A program made the translations under genes and the position numbers. A stretch of DNA of 64,000 bases from Mycobacterium sp. JS623 (GTDB lineage Bacteria; Actinomycetota; Actinomycetes; Mycobacteriales; Mycobacteriaceae): assembly GCF_000328565.1 (NCBI RefSeq), contig NC_019966.1, forward strand, positions 1,426,001-1,490,000. Reading direction: 5' to 3'. Every line of letters starts with the position of its first letter. Position 1 is the stretch's first letter. The notes beneath the pieces are model-generated. The model was not told where the DNA came from. It ran no database searches and saw only the letters and a list, made by a program, of their open reading frames with translations. This document shows positions 30,926 to 40,571 of this stretch, in pieces.

Positions 30926-33900
30926 GTGGGTATGCGGCCCGCGGCACGAATGCCGAAGCTGACACGACGTAGCCGGATTCTGATCGCGGTCGCGCTGGCC
31001 GTCGTGCTGCTGTTGCTCTTCGGGCCGCGCATGATCGACGCCTACGTGGACTGGCTGTGGTTCGGGGAGCTGGGCTATCGCTCGGTGTTCACCACCCAGA
31101 TTCTCACCAGAATCGTCGTCGGTCTGGTGGGAGGCGTGGTGATGGGCGCCGTCGTGTTCGGTGCGCTGGCCATCGCGTATCGCACCCGGCCGGTGTTCGT
31201 CCCAACTAGCGGGCCCAACGACCCCGTGGCCCGCTATCGCACCGCGGTGATGACCCGGCTGCGGCTGATCGGTATCGGTGTGCCGATCGTCGTCGGTGTC
31301 TTCACGGGCTTCCTTGTGCAGACGTACTGGGATCGCGTCCAGCTGTTCCTGCACGGCGGCAGCTTCGGAGTCGCTGACCCGCAGTTCGGCAAGGACCTCG
31401 GGTTCTACGCGTTCGATCTGCCGTTCTACCGGCTGCTGCTGGGCTACCTGTTCGGTGCGACGTTCATCGCGTTCATTGCCAACCTGGTGACCCATTACCT
31501 CTTTGGCGGCATCCGGCTGTCCGGCCGAACCGGGGCGCTGAGCCGCTCGGCGCGCATTCAGCTGATCTCGCTGGTGGGCCTGTTGATGCTGCTCAAGGCC
31601 GTCGCGTACTGGTTCGACCGCTACTCGCTGCTGAGCCACACTCGATCGGGCAAGCCGTTCACCGGCGCCGGCTACACCGACATCAATGCGGTGCTGCCGG
31701 CCAAGCTGATTCTGATGGCGATCGCAGTGATCTGCGCGGTGGCGGTGTTCTCTGCAATCGTGTTGCGGGACTTGCGCATTCCGGCGATCGGCGTGGTGCT
31801 GCTGCTGCTGAGCTCGCTGATCGTGGGTGCCGGCTGGCCGTTGGTCGTCGAACAGATCAACGTGAAACCCAATGCGGCGCAGAAGGAAAGCGAGTACATC
31901 AGCCGAAGTATCACGGCCACCAGGCAGGCGTACGGGCTGACGGCCGACATCGTCACGACCCGGGACTACAGCGGCAATGCGCCGGCGACCGCACAGCAGG
32001 TGGCTGCCGACCGCGCGACGACGTCGAATATCCGGTTGCTCGATCCGACCATCGTCAGCCCGGCGTTCACGCAGTTCCAGCAGGGCAAGAACTTCTACAC
32101 CTTCCCCGACCAGCTCTCCATTGACCGCTACAACGGGCCCGACGGAAACCTGCGGGACTATGTGGTCGCCGCGCGAGAACTCAACCCCGACCGGCTGATC
32201 GACAACCAGCGCGACTGGATCAACCGGCATTTCGTCTACACCCACGGCAACGGGTTCATCGCCTCGCCCGCAAACACTGTGCGCGGAATCGCCAACGACC
32301 CCAACCAGAACGGCGGCTATCCCGAGTTCCTGGCCAGCGTGGTCGGGGCCAACGGCAGCGTGATCTCACCGGGTCCCGCGCCGCTCGATCAGCCGCGTGT
32401 CTATTTCGGCCCCGTCATCGCCAGCACGCCGGATGATTACGCGATCGTCGGCAAGAGCGGCAACGATCGCGAGTACGACTACGAGACCAACACCGAAACC
32501 AAGAACTACACCTATTCCGGCAAGGGCGGAGTGCCGATCGGCAACTGGCTGGCCCGGGCGGTGTTCGCAGCGAAGTTCTCCGAGCGAAAACTGGTGTTCC
32601 CCAACCCGATTGGACCGGACAGCAAGATCCTGTTCAATCGTGACCCGTCGGCGCGGGTGAAGGCGGTGGCGCCGTGGCTGGACACCGACACCAGCGTCTA
32701 CCCCGCGATCGTGAACAAGCGGATGGTGTGGATCGTCGACGGCTACACCACGCTGGACAACTATCCGTATTCGCAGGAGATGTCGTTGTCGTCGGCCACC
32801 CTCGACTCCAACGAGGTGGCGCTCAACCGCCTGGCGCCCGACAAAGAGGTGTCCTATATCCGCAACTCGGTGAAGGCCACTGTCGACGCCTACGACGGCA
32901 CGGTCACTCTGTACGCGCAGGACGAGAAAGACCCTGTGCTGCAAGCGTGGATGAAGGTGTTCCCCGGCACGGTGAAGCCCAAGAGCGACATCACGCCCGA
33001 GTTGCAGAACCACCTGCGCTACCCAGAGGACCTATTCAAGGTGCAGCGCAAGCTGCTGGCGAAGTATCACGTGAACGATCCCGTGACGTTCTTCTCCAAC
33101 TCGGATTTCTGGGACGTGCCGCTTGATCCCAACCCGACCGCGAGCAGCTTCCAGCCGCCGTACTACATCGTCGCCAAAGACCTTGCGTCCAACGACAGTT
33201 CGGCGTCGTTCCAGCTGACGAGTGCGATGAACCGGTTCCAGCGTGACTTCCTGGCCGCCTACATCAGCGCGAGCTCGGACCCGTTGACGTACGGCAAGAT
33301 CACCGTGTTGACCATCCCGGGTCAGGTCAACGGCCCGAAGCTGGCCAACAACGCGATCACGACGGACACGGCGGTCAGCCAGGACCTCGGCGTCATCGGC
33401 CGCGACAACCAGAACAGGATCCGGTGGGGCAATCTGCTGACGCTGCCCGTCGCCCAAGGCGGTCTGCTGTACGTGGAGCCGGTGTACGCGTCACCGGGCG
33501 CCAGTGACGCGGCATCGTCGTATCCACGGTTGATCCGCGTCGCGATGATGTACAACGACCGCGTCGGGTACGGCCCGACGGTGCGTGACGCGCTGACCGA
33601 GCTGTTCGGTCCGGGTGCCGACGCGACGGCGACGGGTCCGGCGCCGGCCGGGCCGGTGAACGGGCAGCCGGCCGCCGCCCCGCCGCCCACCGACGGTCAG
33701 CCGCAGGCCGCGCCGCCGCCAAGCCAGGGCCAGGCGCCCGAAGTGCCGACGCCCATCGCGCTGCCGCCGAATGCCAGCGCGGTGCAGTTGTCGGCGGCCA
33801 AAGCCGCAGCGCTGCAAGAGGTCAACTCCGCGCTCGACAACGTGCGACAGGCCCAGCAGAGCGGCAACTTCTCTCAGTACGGGGACGCTCTGCAGAGGCT

Positions 33901-33937
33901 CGACGACGCGATGAAGAAGTATCAATCCGCCAAGTAA
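30926..33937 (+). CDS. UPF0182 large integral membrane protein (Rv3193c type)
   Basis: A 1003-residue protein. The first 300 residues carry about seven transmembrane helices, and the rest is a large extracytoplasmic domain ending in a Pro/Ala-rich linker and a helical tail. It starts at GTG 30926 ([12 protein letters not shown]). The family is conserved in actinobacteria and some cyanobacteria with no assigned biochemical role. A link to surface proteolysis is suggested only by its constant position after the YlbL-like protease. Confidence 0.88.
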   Translation: MGMRPAARMPKLTRRSRILIAVALAVVLLLLFGPRMIDAYVDWLWFGELGYRSVFTTQILTRIVVGLVGGVVMGAVVFGALAIAYRTRPVFVPTSGPNDPVARYRTAVMTRLRLIGIGVPIVVGVFTGFLVQTYWDRVQLFLHGGSFGVADPQFGKDLGFYAFDLPFYRLLLGYLFGATFIAFIANLVTHYLFGGIRLSGRTGALSRSARIQLISLVGLLMLLKAVAYWFDRYSLLSHTRSGKPFTGAGYTDINAVLPAKLILMAIAVICAVAVFSAIVLRDLRIPAIGVVLLLLSSLIVGAGWPLVVEQINVKPNAAQKESEYISRSITATRQAYGLTADIVTTRDYSGNAPATAQQVAADRATTSNIRLLDPTIVSPAFTQFQQGKNFYTFPDQLSIDRYNGPDGNLRDYVVAARELNPDRLIDNQRDWINRHFVYTHGNGFIASPANTVRGIANDPNQNGGYPEFLASVVGANGSVISPGPAPLDQPRVYFGPVIASTPDDYAIVGKSGNDREYDYETNTETKNYTYSGKGGVPIGNWLARAVFAAKFSERKLVFPNPIGPDSKILFNRDPSARVKAVAPWLDTDTSVYPAIVNKRMVWIVDGYTTLDNYPYSQEMSLSSATLDSNEVALNRLAPDKEVSYIRNSVKATVDAYDGTVTLYAQDEKDPVLQAWMKVFPGTVKPKSDITPELQNHLRYPEDLFKVQRKLLAKYHVNDPVTFFSNSDFWDVPLDPNPTASSFQPPYYIVAKDLASNDSSASFQLTSAMNRFQRDFLAAYISASSDPLTYGKITVLTIPGQVNGPKLANNAITTDTAVSQDLGVIGRDNQNRIRWGNLLTLPVAQGGLLYVEPVYASPGASDAASSYPRLIRVAMMYNDRVGYGPTVRDALTELFGPGADATATGPAPAGPVNGQPAAAPPPTDGQPQAAPPPSQGQAPEVPTPIALPPNASAVQLSAAKAAALQEVNSALDNVRQAQQSGNFSQYGDALQRLDDAMKKYQSAK

Positions 33938-33946
33938 CGACTACGC

Positions 33947-34004
33947 CGAGCGTGCGTGTCTGCCCCTCGACACACCGTGTAGGGCGGACATTTGCGCACG
34001 CTCG
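33947..34004. repeat. Intergenic inverted repeat after the UPF0182 gene
   Basis: CGAGCGTGCG (33947-33956) and CGCACGCTCG (33995-34004) pair perfectly. The next nine bases of each arm, TGTCTGCCC and GGGCGGACA, pair with one wobble. The result is a 19-bp stem starting 10 bp after a stop codon. It shares the opening CGCCGAGYGTG with the hairpin at 12.77 kb. It may work as a U-less terminator or be a mobile mini-repeat. Confidence 0.7.
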
Positions 34005-34065
34005 AGCCCGGCAACAGGCGATTTGGAAGTGGGGCATCGCCTTCGGTAACCTTGCGTTTACCCGA

Positions 34066-34142
34066 CGCGGGGTGGAGCAGCTCGGTAGCTCGCTGGGCTC
34101 ATAACCCAGAGGTCGCAGGTTCGAATCCTGTCCCCGCTACCA
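34066..34142 (+). tRNA. Initiator tRNA-fMet (CAT)
   Basis: A 77-nt tRNA with encoded CCA. The acceptor stem pairs from position 2 and leaves C1 opposite U72 unpaired, and the anticodon stem has three G-C pairs (TGGGCTCATAACCCA). Both are identity marks of initiator tRNA, not elongator tRNA-Met. The T-loop GGTTCGAATCC is standard. It marks the left edge of a variable region and is a plausible integration site for mobile DNA. Confidence 0.95.
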
Positions 34143-34148
34143 GCGGAA

Positions 34149-34181
34149 ATGGCCCCAGAGGTGAACCTCTGGGGCCATTTT
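34149..34181 (+). terminator. Intrinsic terminator of the initiator tRNA
   Basis: ATGGCCCCAGAGG (34149-34161) and CCTCTGGGGCCAT (34166-34178) form a perfect 13-bp stem with a TGAA loop, followed by TTT. It starts seven bases after the tRNA. Confidence 0.85.
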
Positions 34182-35372
34182 CATGCCCGTTGGGAACGTG
34201 TTTGGGAACATCGGCCTTTGCTGATCGTCGTGCATGCTCTCGAATCAGCCTGGTAGGAAAGGGCAGAATCGAGTTGTAGTCAACAGAGCAATTTGCTACG
34301 TCAGGCTGGACGGCCGTAGCGAGCTGGCTGGCTCGTTTGTGTTGTCGACGCTCGTGAAGGAGCCGCAGTTGATCCATTCGCCCGCGCTCGGTCGAGCGCG
34401 GTGTGCACCTCCTCGTCAGGTTCGGAACCGGTGCCCGCCCCTCAAGGACGCGAAGCTCGGTGTCCGCCCGGACGCCTCGAACCGTCAGTGTCAGTTCTCT
34501 CTGAGTCGCCCGTTCCCGAAGGTTCCTAGGCGCATGGCGAACAACTGAAAGAAGGCCCACCCAAACCCAACCCAGCACGTACTCGAGCGGGAAGTCCTGC
34601 CAGAACGCCAGCCCCGAGCCGATGACTGCGACCCCGATGCCGATCCCATCGCCCGCGACGCCCTACCTGGCCAACCGGCCACTGACCAAAGGGCGAGATC
34701 TACGAAGCTCTGGAGTTAGCCCACTCCACTTACGACCTCGCAAAGAAGGGTGAGCTGATCGCGCCGACCGCCTCATCCCGGCGGCGCGAAATCTCGGCAT
34801 CAACCCGGTCGAGCTGCTGGCCCGCTACGGGCTGATCACCGACGATGAGGCAATTCAATACGCTCAGCACCGAGACGGGGACAGAGAATGACCAACCAAC
34901 CATCAGACGACCCGTGGGAGCAGGACATCGCCACAGGGGGGCCTCATTTCGATCCCTAGCCCGGACTGCTGGCCGGGAGGCGCTGGAATGCGCTGACGAC
35001 GGCGATTTTGTTGGCGCACAGTACGGCGCGACGTTAGCGATCATGTACTTCGCAGCAGCGATGGCCGCCGACCATTTCGGTCACGTCCCGCCGCTGCTGC
35101 CGCCGAGTAGCGAGGGTGAGAAACCGGATTGACCTATCGCCCTGTTTCCCGCTCCATGGGTCATCCTTCTTGTCAGAACGCGCTGCTGCGCGAGTTGGTG
35201 TTCCGTCAGCCGCGGTCTGTCGCCTGTTGATGGAGCCAAAATGAAAGCAACCATCACAGTTCCGGTTCTCACACTCGAGCTTTCGCCCTGACTCGACATT
35301 GCCCAAGTACACGCCCATGTGGCACACCAGTTTTCAACGAAGTGAAAACCGCTCTTCCCGCGTCGGCGGCGA
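34182..35372. other. Gene debris at the island's left end, no intact gene seen
   Basis: About 1.2 kb with no convincing complete gene. Short stretches look coding but are interrupted. On the minus strand a hydrophobic segment (VAVIGSGLAFWQDFPLEYVL) is cut by a TAG upstream. On the plus strand KKGELIAPT and then, in another frame, RNLGINPVELLARYGLITDD end at a TGA near 34890. A further plus-strand piece near 34990-35130 reads FVGAQYGATLAIMYFAAAM. The pattern fits a decayed plasmid, ICE or prophage module next to a tRNA. I see no integrase and no copy of the tRNA 3' end. Confidence 0.4.
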
Positions 35373-35546
35373 GGGTGCCGCGGGTAGCTGGATGCTGACT
35401 TCGGCGCCGCGGTCGGGGTGGTCGCGGGCGGTGACGGTGCCCTGGTTGCGGTGGGTCAGCGTGTCGACGACAGCCACGCTGAGGCCGGTGCTGCCGGTGG
35501 TGCGCGTCCTGTCGGCGCCGGTGAAGCGGTCGAAAGCGTGCAGCGG
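35373..35546 (-). pseudogene. Fragment of a sensor histidine kinase (ATPase end)
   Basis: Only the last 58 or so codons of a two-component kinase remain: FDRFTGADRTRTTGSTGLSV matches the F box and G2 box, and GTVTARDHPDRGAEVSIQLP the final strands of an HATPase domain. The H box, N box and membrane sensor are missing, and no response regulator is adjacent. The usual GLGLAI in the G2 box has drifted. It cannot act as a kinase. Confidence 0.6.
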
Positions 35547-35694
35547 CACTGGGCAATACTGTAAAAAGGCTGTTTGACGGTCAGGAACGTTGGGCGTGTC
35601 GTTGCGCACAGATGTTTGAGTGCGTAGCTGGCGTTTGGTCCACTGCGCGGCGAGGTAACCGGCTCATGAGGGGTAACGCGTTGGCGGAGGCGAC

Positions 35695-36519
35695 ATGACG
35701 ACCGGACCCGCCCGGGCCAGCTCCGGGTGGCTGAGGCTGCGGGAGCCAGCCGACGCGGCAGCCCGTGCGTCCGAGCTCGTCGAGAAGGTCCGGTCGTACC
35801 TGCCGACCCACGGCGGGGTGACCATCCACGACCTCGGTTGCGGCACAGGGTCGATGGCCCGCTGGCTCGCGGCGCGGCTTACAGGACCCCAACACTGGGT
35901 GATGTATGACAGGGACGACGAGCTGCTCACCCTTGCCGCCGTAGACCCGCCCGATAGTGCCCCCGACGGGACGCCGGTCACGATGGAGACTCGTCGGCGC
36001 GACATCACCCGGATGGAGCTTGTGGAGCTGGCGGGCGCAGCTCTCATCACCGCCTCGGCGTTGCTGGACATGATGACCGCCGAGGAGCTTGCACGACTCG
36101 TCGCCAGTTGTGCTGGGGCGGATTGTCCGGTGCTGATCGCCCTCAGCGTCACAGGCCGTGTCGAGATGACGCCGGCCGAGCCGTTCGATCAAAGCGTCAC
36201 TGACGCGTTCAACGCCCACCAGCGACGCACCACAAGCGCCGGAAAGCTGCTCGGTCCCGACGCGGTCGGCGCCGCGGTCGACGGCTTCACCCGGTTGGGC
36301 CGCGAAGTCCTGGTCCGCCCGAGCCCGTGGCGGCTCGGCCCCGGTCACGCCGCTCTCGCGGCCGCCTGGTTCACCGGCTGGCTGGCCGCAGCATGTGAGC
36401 AGCGACCCGAGCTGCGGGCGCATGCTCCGGCGTACGCAAGGCGGCGCCTAGCCGAGGCATCCGCCGGCCACCTGTCTGTCACCGTGCACCACCGGGATCT
36501 GCTGGTGCGGCCGAGATGA
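35695..36519 (+). CDS. Class I SAM-dependent methyltransferase
   Basis: A 274-residue methyltransferase. Motif I is IHDLGCGTGSMARWLA near residue 46, followed by VMYDRDDELL as motif II and a later RRDIT/ELAGAALITASALLDMM segment for motifs III-IV. The C-terminal half is more divergent. The start is ATG 35695; upstream GGCGGAGGCGAC could serve as a ribosome site. It is the only plus-strand gene at the left of the pterin/pyrimidine cluster and faces the minus-strand genes, so it is linked to them by location only. Equivalent methyltransferases accompany similar clusters in other actinobacteria, as far as I recall. The target is unknown. Confidence 0.8.
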   Translation: MTTGPARASSGWLRLREPADAAARASELVEKVRSYLPTHGGVTIHDLGCGTGSMARWLAARLTGPQHWVMYDRDDELLTLAAVDPPDSAPDGTPVTMETRRRDITRMELVELAGAALITASALLDMMTAEELARLVASCAGADCPVLIALSVTGRVEMTPAEPFDQSVTDAFNAHQRRTTSAGKLLGPDAVGAAVDGFTRLGREVLVRPSPWRLGPGHAALAAAWFTGWLAAACEQRPELRAHAPAYARRRLAEASAGHLSVTVHHRDLLVRPR

Positions 36520-36549
36520 CAGCTCGGAAGTCGATGGGCAGTTCGCGGC

Positions 36550-36852
36550 CTACGCCACGGCATCGAGCACGTCATCGCACAGGAGGCCCAACGTGTGCGC
36601 GCCGCTGTGGCCCGCAGTCGACCGATCATTCCCGCGGCCGTCGCCGGTGACGCACGCGGCGTGCATCCGGACCAACGGCGGGACCTCCAGATCCGCAGAC
36701 ACGGCCGCCGCCGGCCAGGCCGAGGGCGAGGGCTCCCGGCCCTCAGCGAGCCAGTAGGTAGAAGGCATAGACCCGCGGGTGGTGCCGAATCCGTCAGCGA
36801 ACCGCGGCGGCAGCATGACCGCGTACGGATCGTCGCCGCGCTCGGGTGCATC
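36550..36852 (-). pseudogene. Possible remnant of a second GTP cyclohydrolase II-like gene
   Basis: In one minus-strand frame the translation runs from DAPERGDDPYAVMLPPRF to PPLVRMHAACVTGD and then loses likeness. VRMHAACVTGD closely resembles the GTP cyclohydrolase II segment VRLHSECLTGD that carries the first zinc cysteine. What should follow (GSxRCDCG) is replaced by an unrelated 31-residue end and a stop. I read it as a truncated or frameshifted homologue, not a working enzyme. The match is short, so this is tentative. Confidence 0.35.
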
Positions 36853-36984
36853 GTGTTCTCGTTTAGTCCTTGGGAAACAAGGCGCGCTAAAGCCCAGATG
36901 CGTCGGCTGATAGCGGCGCCTCCGATCGCCTCTTTGTTTGCCCTGACCGTCTCACGGGGATCACCTCGCTGCGGGTTCATCCGG

Positions 36985-38019
36985 TCACCCGGCGACTTGG
37001 GACAGCACGGCCGACAGGTCGCGCGAGGTCTGCGCCCAGTCCGGGAGGCTCTGTCGCCTGGACCGGGCCGCCGCGCGGAGCCGCTCGCGCTCCCAGGGTT
37101 CACTGAGCCACCACCTCAACGTCTGCCCGAGAGTCTGCGGGTCGCCGGGCGGGACCAACAGGCCGGGCCGGCTGCCGTCGGCTGCGAGGCCGAGAGCCTC
37201 AGGTACACCACCGACCTCCCCGGCGATGACCGGAAGACCGCGGGCAAGCGCCTCGGTGACGACCATGCCGTAGGACTCCGCGCGCGAGGCCAACACCAGG
37301 GCGTCCGCCTCTGCGTACGCGCGGTTGAGCTCGTCGCCCGTGAGCGGGCCAGTGAAGCACACCCGATCACCGAGACCCCTGTCCTTGGCCAGCCGTCGCA
37401 GGCGTGCGACGAACTCCGGGTCGAGGTCGAGCGCGCCGACGCAGACGCACTGCCAGGCGGGGTCGTCGACCGTGGCCAATGCGTCGAGCAGGACGTCGTG
37501 GCCCTTGAGCGGGGTGACGCCTCCGACGCAGAGCAGCCGCCCGCCAGACGGGGTACCCGCCGCCACTTCGGCTACGTCGACGGCGGGCGGCACGACGTAC
37601 ACGGGAGTTCCGGGCAGCGCGTAGTGGTCGCTCAGCCACCGCCGGGTCCACTCGCTCGTGGCCACAATCGCGGACGCGGCCGACAGGGCTGCGGCCTCGC
37701 GCGGCTCGGCCCGCGGCATGTGCAAGAGCACGACGAGGCGCAGCCGGCCTGCTTCCGGCTCCAGCACCTCGGGCGCCACCGACGCAACCAGGCCGTCGAC
37801 GAGAACCAGTGAGCCAGAAGGCATTTGGGCCAGCGCCGCAGCAACGGCCGCCCGGGCCGACGCGTCGGGCCGGGGCCACTGGCCGGGCACGGTGTGCTCG
37901 TGGACCGACCAACCAAGCGCAGCAAGCCCGCGACAGACCCGGCGGTCGTACACGTTGCCGCCGCTCGGCCGCCGCGGGTCGTCGATCCCGCACGGGACCA
38001 CGACATGCACCTCGTTCAC
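36985..38019 (-). CDS. GT4-family glycosyltransferase
   Basis: A 344-residue GT-B glycosyltransferase. The C-terminal half has the GT4 pattern [20 protein letters not shown], then [20 protein letters not shown], then the nucleotide-sugar site [19 protein letters not shown] (E-x7-E). There is no transmembrane segment. I set the start at GTG 38019: it overlaps the stop of the upstream PTPS-like gene (GTGA) and has GAAAGG at good spacing. Translation coupling to the pterin-like gene argues for one pathway. The sugar and acceptor are not predictable. Confidence 0.85.
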   Translation of the reverse strand: MNEVHVVVPCGIDDPRRPSGGNVYDRRVCRGLAALGWSVHEHTVPGQWPRPDASARAAVAAALAQMPSGSLVLVDGLVASVAPEVLEPEAGRLRLVVLLHMPRAEPREAAALSAASAIVATSEWTRRWLSDHYALPGTPVYVVPPAVDVAEVAAGTPSGGRLLCVGGVTPLKGHDVLLDALATVDDPAWQCVCVGALDLDPEFVARLRRLAKDRGLGDRVCFTGPLTGDELNRAYAEADALVLASRAESYGMVVTEALARGLPVIAGEVGGVPEALGLAADGSRPGLLVPPGDPQTLGQTLRWWLSEPWERERLRAAARSRRQSLPDWAQTSRDLSAVLSQVAG

Positions 38020-38414
38020 AACGACCTTTCGTAGCTCGCCCAAGCGATGTGTGACTCGCGCAGGGTCACCCCGATCCGGGCCAGCCCACTCGCGGAGTCC
38101 CCGAGCCCGCCGCTCTCGACACGGTCGGCGAGCCGGTCCGCGATCAGCCTCGCGAGGACCTCGGTGGTTGTGTTGCGGCCCGCGAGCTCCGGCACCTCGT
38201 CGAGGTTGCGGTAGTTGAGGTCCGCCAGGACGCCCCGCAGCGCCTCGGTGGCCGCGCCGATATCCACCACGATGTCGTCGGAGTCGAGCTCGACCCGGGA
38301 GAAGGTCGCGTCCACGATGTACGTCGCTCCGTGCAGGCGCTGCGCGAGACCGAACACCTCGCCGCGGAGGCTGTGCGCGATCATCACGTGGTCGCGGACG
38401 GTGACGCTGAACAT
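38016..38414 (-). CDS. 6-pyruvoyl-tetrahydropterin synthase-like protein lacking a zinc ligand
   Basis: A 132-residue T-fold protein of the PTPS/QueD family. Family landmarks are visible: AHSL (His14), RLHGATY (His28) and ITLRES-like [14 protein letters not shown] with the pterin-anchoring Glu120. Active enzymes have HGHxY, where the second His is the third zinc ligand; here it is Ala30. No cysteine exists in the chain, so the catalytic Cys is also gone. The S. coelicolor homologue SCO6650 was reported to lack zinc and the catalytic triad, not to perform the PTPS reaction, and to keep a pterin-like pocket; this protein looks the same. The stop overlaps the glycosyltransferase start. Confidence 0.8.
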   Translation of the reverse strand: MFSVTVRDHVMIAHSLRGEVFGLAQRLHGATYIVDATFSRVELDSDDIVVDIGAATEALRGVLADLNYRNLDEVPELAGRNTTTEVLARLIADRLADRVESGGLGDSASGLARIGVTLRESHIAWASYERSL

Positions 38415-38419
38415 CGGTC

Positions 38420-39400
38420 CTACCCTTCGTCGTAGGTCAGCGTGTGGCAGACCGCGGGGAGCCGGCCGTCGGACAGTCGGGCCATCACCTCGGGCAGCTC
38501 GTCGAACGTCGATGCTCCAGTGAGCAGCGCGTCGAAGGCCGGATCCTGGAGCAGGTCTAGCGCGAGCGCGCGCCGCTCAGCGGTGGTACGACGTCCGCGC
38601 CGGGCCACCGCGACGTCGCCGACCTGGCTGGCCCGGATGCCGAGGCGTCCGGAGTGGAAGGCGCCACCGAGGGACAGCTGGACCGACTGGTCGCCGTACC
38701 AGCTGACGTCGACCACCGTCTGGTCCGCGGCGAGCAGCGCCATGGAGAGCTGCAGCCCGGCTGACGTCGCGCTGGCGTGGAACACCAGGTCCTGACCGCC
38801 GACGGCATCCTCGGGCAGCGCGAAGTCGACTCCGAGGGAGGCCGCGATGTGCGCGCGCGTGTCGTCCACGTCGACGAGCGTCACCTGCGTTCCCGGCACG
38901 CCACCGACGAGCCGGGCGATGCAGCACCCGACCATGCCGGCGCCGACGACCGTGATCCGATCGCCGACCAGCGGCGCGGCGTCCCACAGGGCGTTGACCG
39001 CAGTCTCCACCGTGCCGGCGAGGACGGCACGCTCGGGCGGGACGTCATCGGGGACCACTGTCACGGCGTCGGCCGGCACGACGTACGCCGTCTGGTGGGG
39101 GAAGAGACAGAAGACGGTGCGCCCCCGGAGCTCGTCGGGACCGCGGTCGACGACGCCGACGTTGAGGTAGCCGTACTTCACCGGGCCGGGGAAGTCGCCC
39201 TCCTGAAACGGTGCCCGCATCACGTCGTACTGGCTCTGCGGGACTCCGCCACGGAACACCAGCCCCTCGGTGCCCCGGCTCACCCCGGACCGCAGGGTGC
39301 GCACCAGCACCTCGCCTGGACCCGGCTCCGGCAGAGCGACGGCGCGAATCTCGCCCCGGCCGGGTTCGCGGATCCAGAACGCGCGCGCTTTCGTCGGCAC
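38420..39400 (-). CDS. Zinc-type medium-chain dehydrogenase/reductase (BchC-like branch)
   Basis: A 326-residue MDR protein starting at GTG 39400, seven bases after AGGAGGGG. The N-terminal part reads [20 protein letters not shown] and the Rossmann part has [17 protein letters not shown] and VDVDDTR. The usual catalytic Cys of zinc alcohol dehydrogenases is Ser in SGVSRGTE, and the four-cysteine structural-zinc loop is absent. That is the short, zinc-poor branch related to BchC. The PTPS-like gene follows after five bases, so they are one operon. It could oxidise or reduce a side chain of a pterin-type intermediate, which is inference. Confidence 0.82.
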   Translation of the reverse strand: MPTKARAFWIREPGRGEIRAVALPEPGPGEVLVRTLRSGVSRGTEGLVFRGGVPQSQYDVMRAPFQEGDFPGPVKYGYLNVGVVDRGPDELRGRTVFCLFPHQTAYVVPADAVTVVPDDVPPERAVLAGTVETAVNALWDAAPLVGDRITVVGAGMVGCCIARLVGGVPGTQVTLVDVDDTRAHIAASLGVDFALPEDAVGGQDLVFHASATSAGLQLSMALLAADQTVVDVSWYGDQSVQLSLGGAFHSGRLGIRASQVGDVAVARRGRRTTAERRALALDLLQDPAFDALLTGASTFDELPEVMARLSDGRLPAVCHTLTYDEG

Positions 39401-39482
39401 CCGTCCCCTCCTGTTCCGCCCGGATGAATCGAGGCGTCGCCTTACCGTATGACTGTTCGTACCCCTGAGATACGGAGGCACG

Positions 39483-40199
39483 GTGCGTCGGATGGGTCGC
39501 GTGCGCAGCTGGGTCCCGACCGGCCCGCTCACCGGTTTCGTCTGCGTGCTCGCGCTGCTTGGTGTCCTCGCGGCGACCACCGGCCTCGACGCGTCGGGCT
39601 GGTTGGCCGGTGTCGCCTGCGGAGTCGGCCTTGCCGCCCTGCTTGCTCGCGCGCTGACGCGTCACGGCCTGGTCAGACTGGGGCCGGCCGACAGGGTGAC
39701 GCTGGCTCGCGCCGTGCTCGCCTGTGGGGTCGCGGCGCTCACCGTGGACTCGTTCGGGCGCCAGGCACCTGCCGCGATCCTCGTCGCGCTCTCGACGGTG
39801 GCGCTGGTGCTCGACGGTGTCGACGGCCGGGTAGCTCGGCGTACCGAAACCACCTCGGCGTTCGGGGCGCGCTTCGACATGGAGGTCGACGCGTTCCTGA
39901 TCATGGTCCTGAGCGTGTACGTCGCACGTGAGTCGGGCTGGTGGGTGCTTGCGATGGGTCTGGCCCGGTATGTGTTCGTGGCCGCCGGTTGGGCGCTGCC
40001 GTGGCTGCGCGGTCCGCTGCGGCCCCGGCAGTGGGAAAGGGTGGTTGCCGCAATCGTGGGCGTCATGCTGACCGTTGCGGCGGCCGACATCCTGCCCGAT
40101 GCCCTGACCACCGCGATGCTCCTTGTCGCGCTGGGCCTGCTGGTTGAGTCGTTCGGCCGCAGCGTCTGGGGGGCTCTCGGTCTCAAAGCATCCCTCTGA
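39483..40199 (+). CDS. CDP-alcohol phosphatidyltransferase family membrane protein
   Basis: A 238-residue integral membrane enzyme with about six helices. The signature D-x2-DG-x2-AR-x8-G-x3-D-x3-D is complete, seen as DGVDGRVARR followed by GARFDMEVD, so it should transfer a phospho-alcohol from a CDP-activated donor to an acceptor alcohol using Mg2+ or Mn2+. The GTG start follows GGAGG. It diverges from the dehydrogenase with 82 bp between starts. Next to pterin/pyrimidine genes and a glycosyltransferase, it suggests the final product may be lipid-attached or carry a phosphodiester. Confidence 0.85.
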   Translation: MRRMGRVRSWVPTGPLTGFVCVLALLGVLAATTGLDASGWLAGVACGVGLAALLARALTRHGLVRLGPADRVTLARAVLACGVAALTVDSFGRQAPAAILVALSTVALVLDGVDGRVARRTETTSAFGARFDMEVDAFLIMVLSVYVARESGWWVLAMGLARYVFVAAGWALPWLRGPLRPRQWERVVAAIVGVMLTVAAADILPDALTTAMLLVALGLLVESFGRSVWGALGLKASL

Positions 40200-40363
40200 A
40201 ATCCGGCGGCGCGATCGCGGCGCCGCGTCGCGACCGAACGGCGTTCTTGGCGCTCGGCGAATCACTGAGCGCGCGGAACCCATCACCGCGTCACGACATC
40301 GCCGCGGCTGGCCGTGCCCGACCAGTTCCCAAGTGTACGAACGAATCCCATCATCGGAGCGCC

Positions 40364-40516
40364 TCAAGGTCCTCGGCGTGGTTGGCACCAAGTGCCGTTA
40401 GCGGCGCCCGCATTGGCTTCTTCTTCATCCGGCCCCGGCTCGGGCAGCGCGACGGCGGCGACTCGGATCTGACGTGGGCCTGCGAACTCGACAGCGGCGG
40501 CTGACGAAGGCATCAT
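40364..40516 (-). pseudogene. Truncated N-terminus of a second MDR dehydrogenase
   Basis: From an ATG at 40516, with TCAGGAG directly upstream, the frame reads AAAVEFAGPRQIRVAAVALP and EPGPDEE. This is the typical first strand pair of zinc-type alcohol dehydrogenases. The rest is an unrelated tail with a stop at 40364. It is a 50-codon start of a gene whose body was deleted. Its likeness to the intact dehydrogenase 1 kb away suggests the cluster once had more members. The rest of 40200-40571 shows nothing recognisable. Confidence 0.5.
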
Positions 40517-40571
40517 CTCCTGATTATGGTCGCTGGTGAGCAGGCGAAACGGCACGTCGCGCGGTTGCTGC

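Noticed and set aside
34234..34548. Plus-strand ORF of 104 codons after the tRNA
   Set aside because: No recognisable motif, Arg/Pro-rich shadow-like composition, and it overlaps a better minus-strand candidate. Treated as debris.
34099..34578. Minus-strand ORF ending in a GTGFEPATSGL-type tail
   Set aside because: Its last 15 or so residues are the reverse complement of the tRNA-fMet and the preceding part crosses its terminator hairpin; this is a well-known annotation artefact. Only the upstream hydrophobic piece may be a real remnant.
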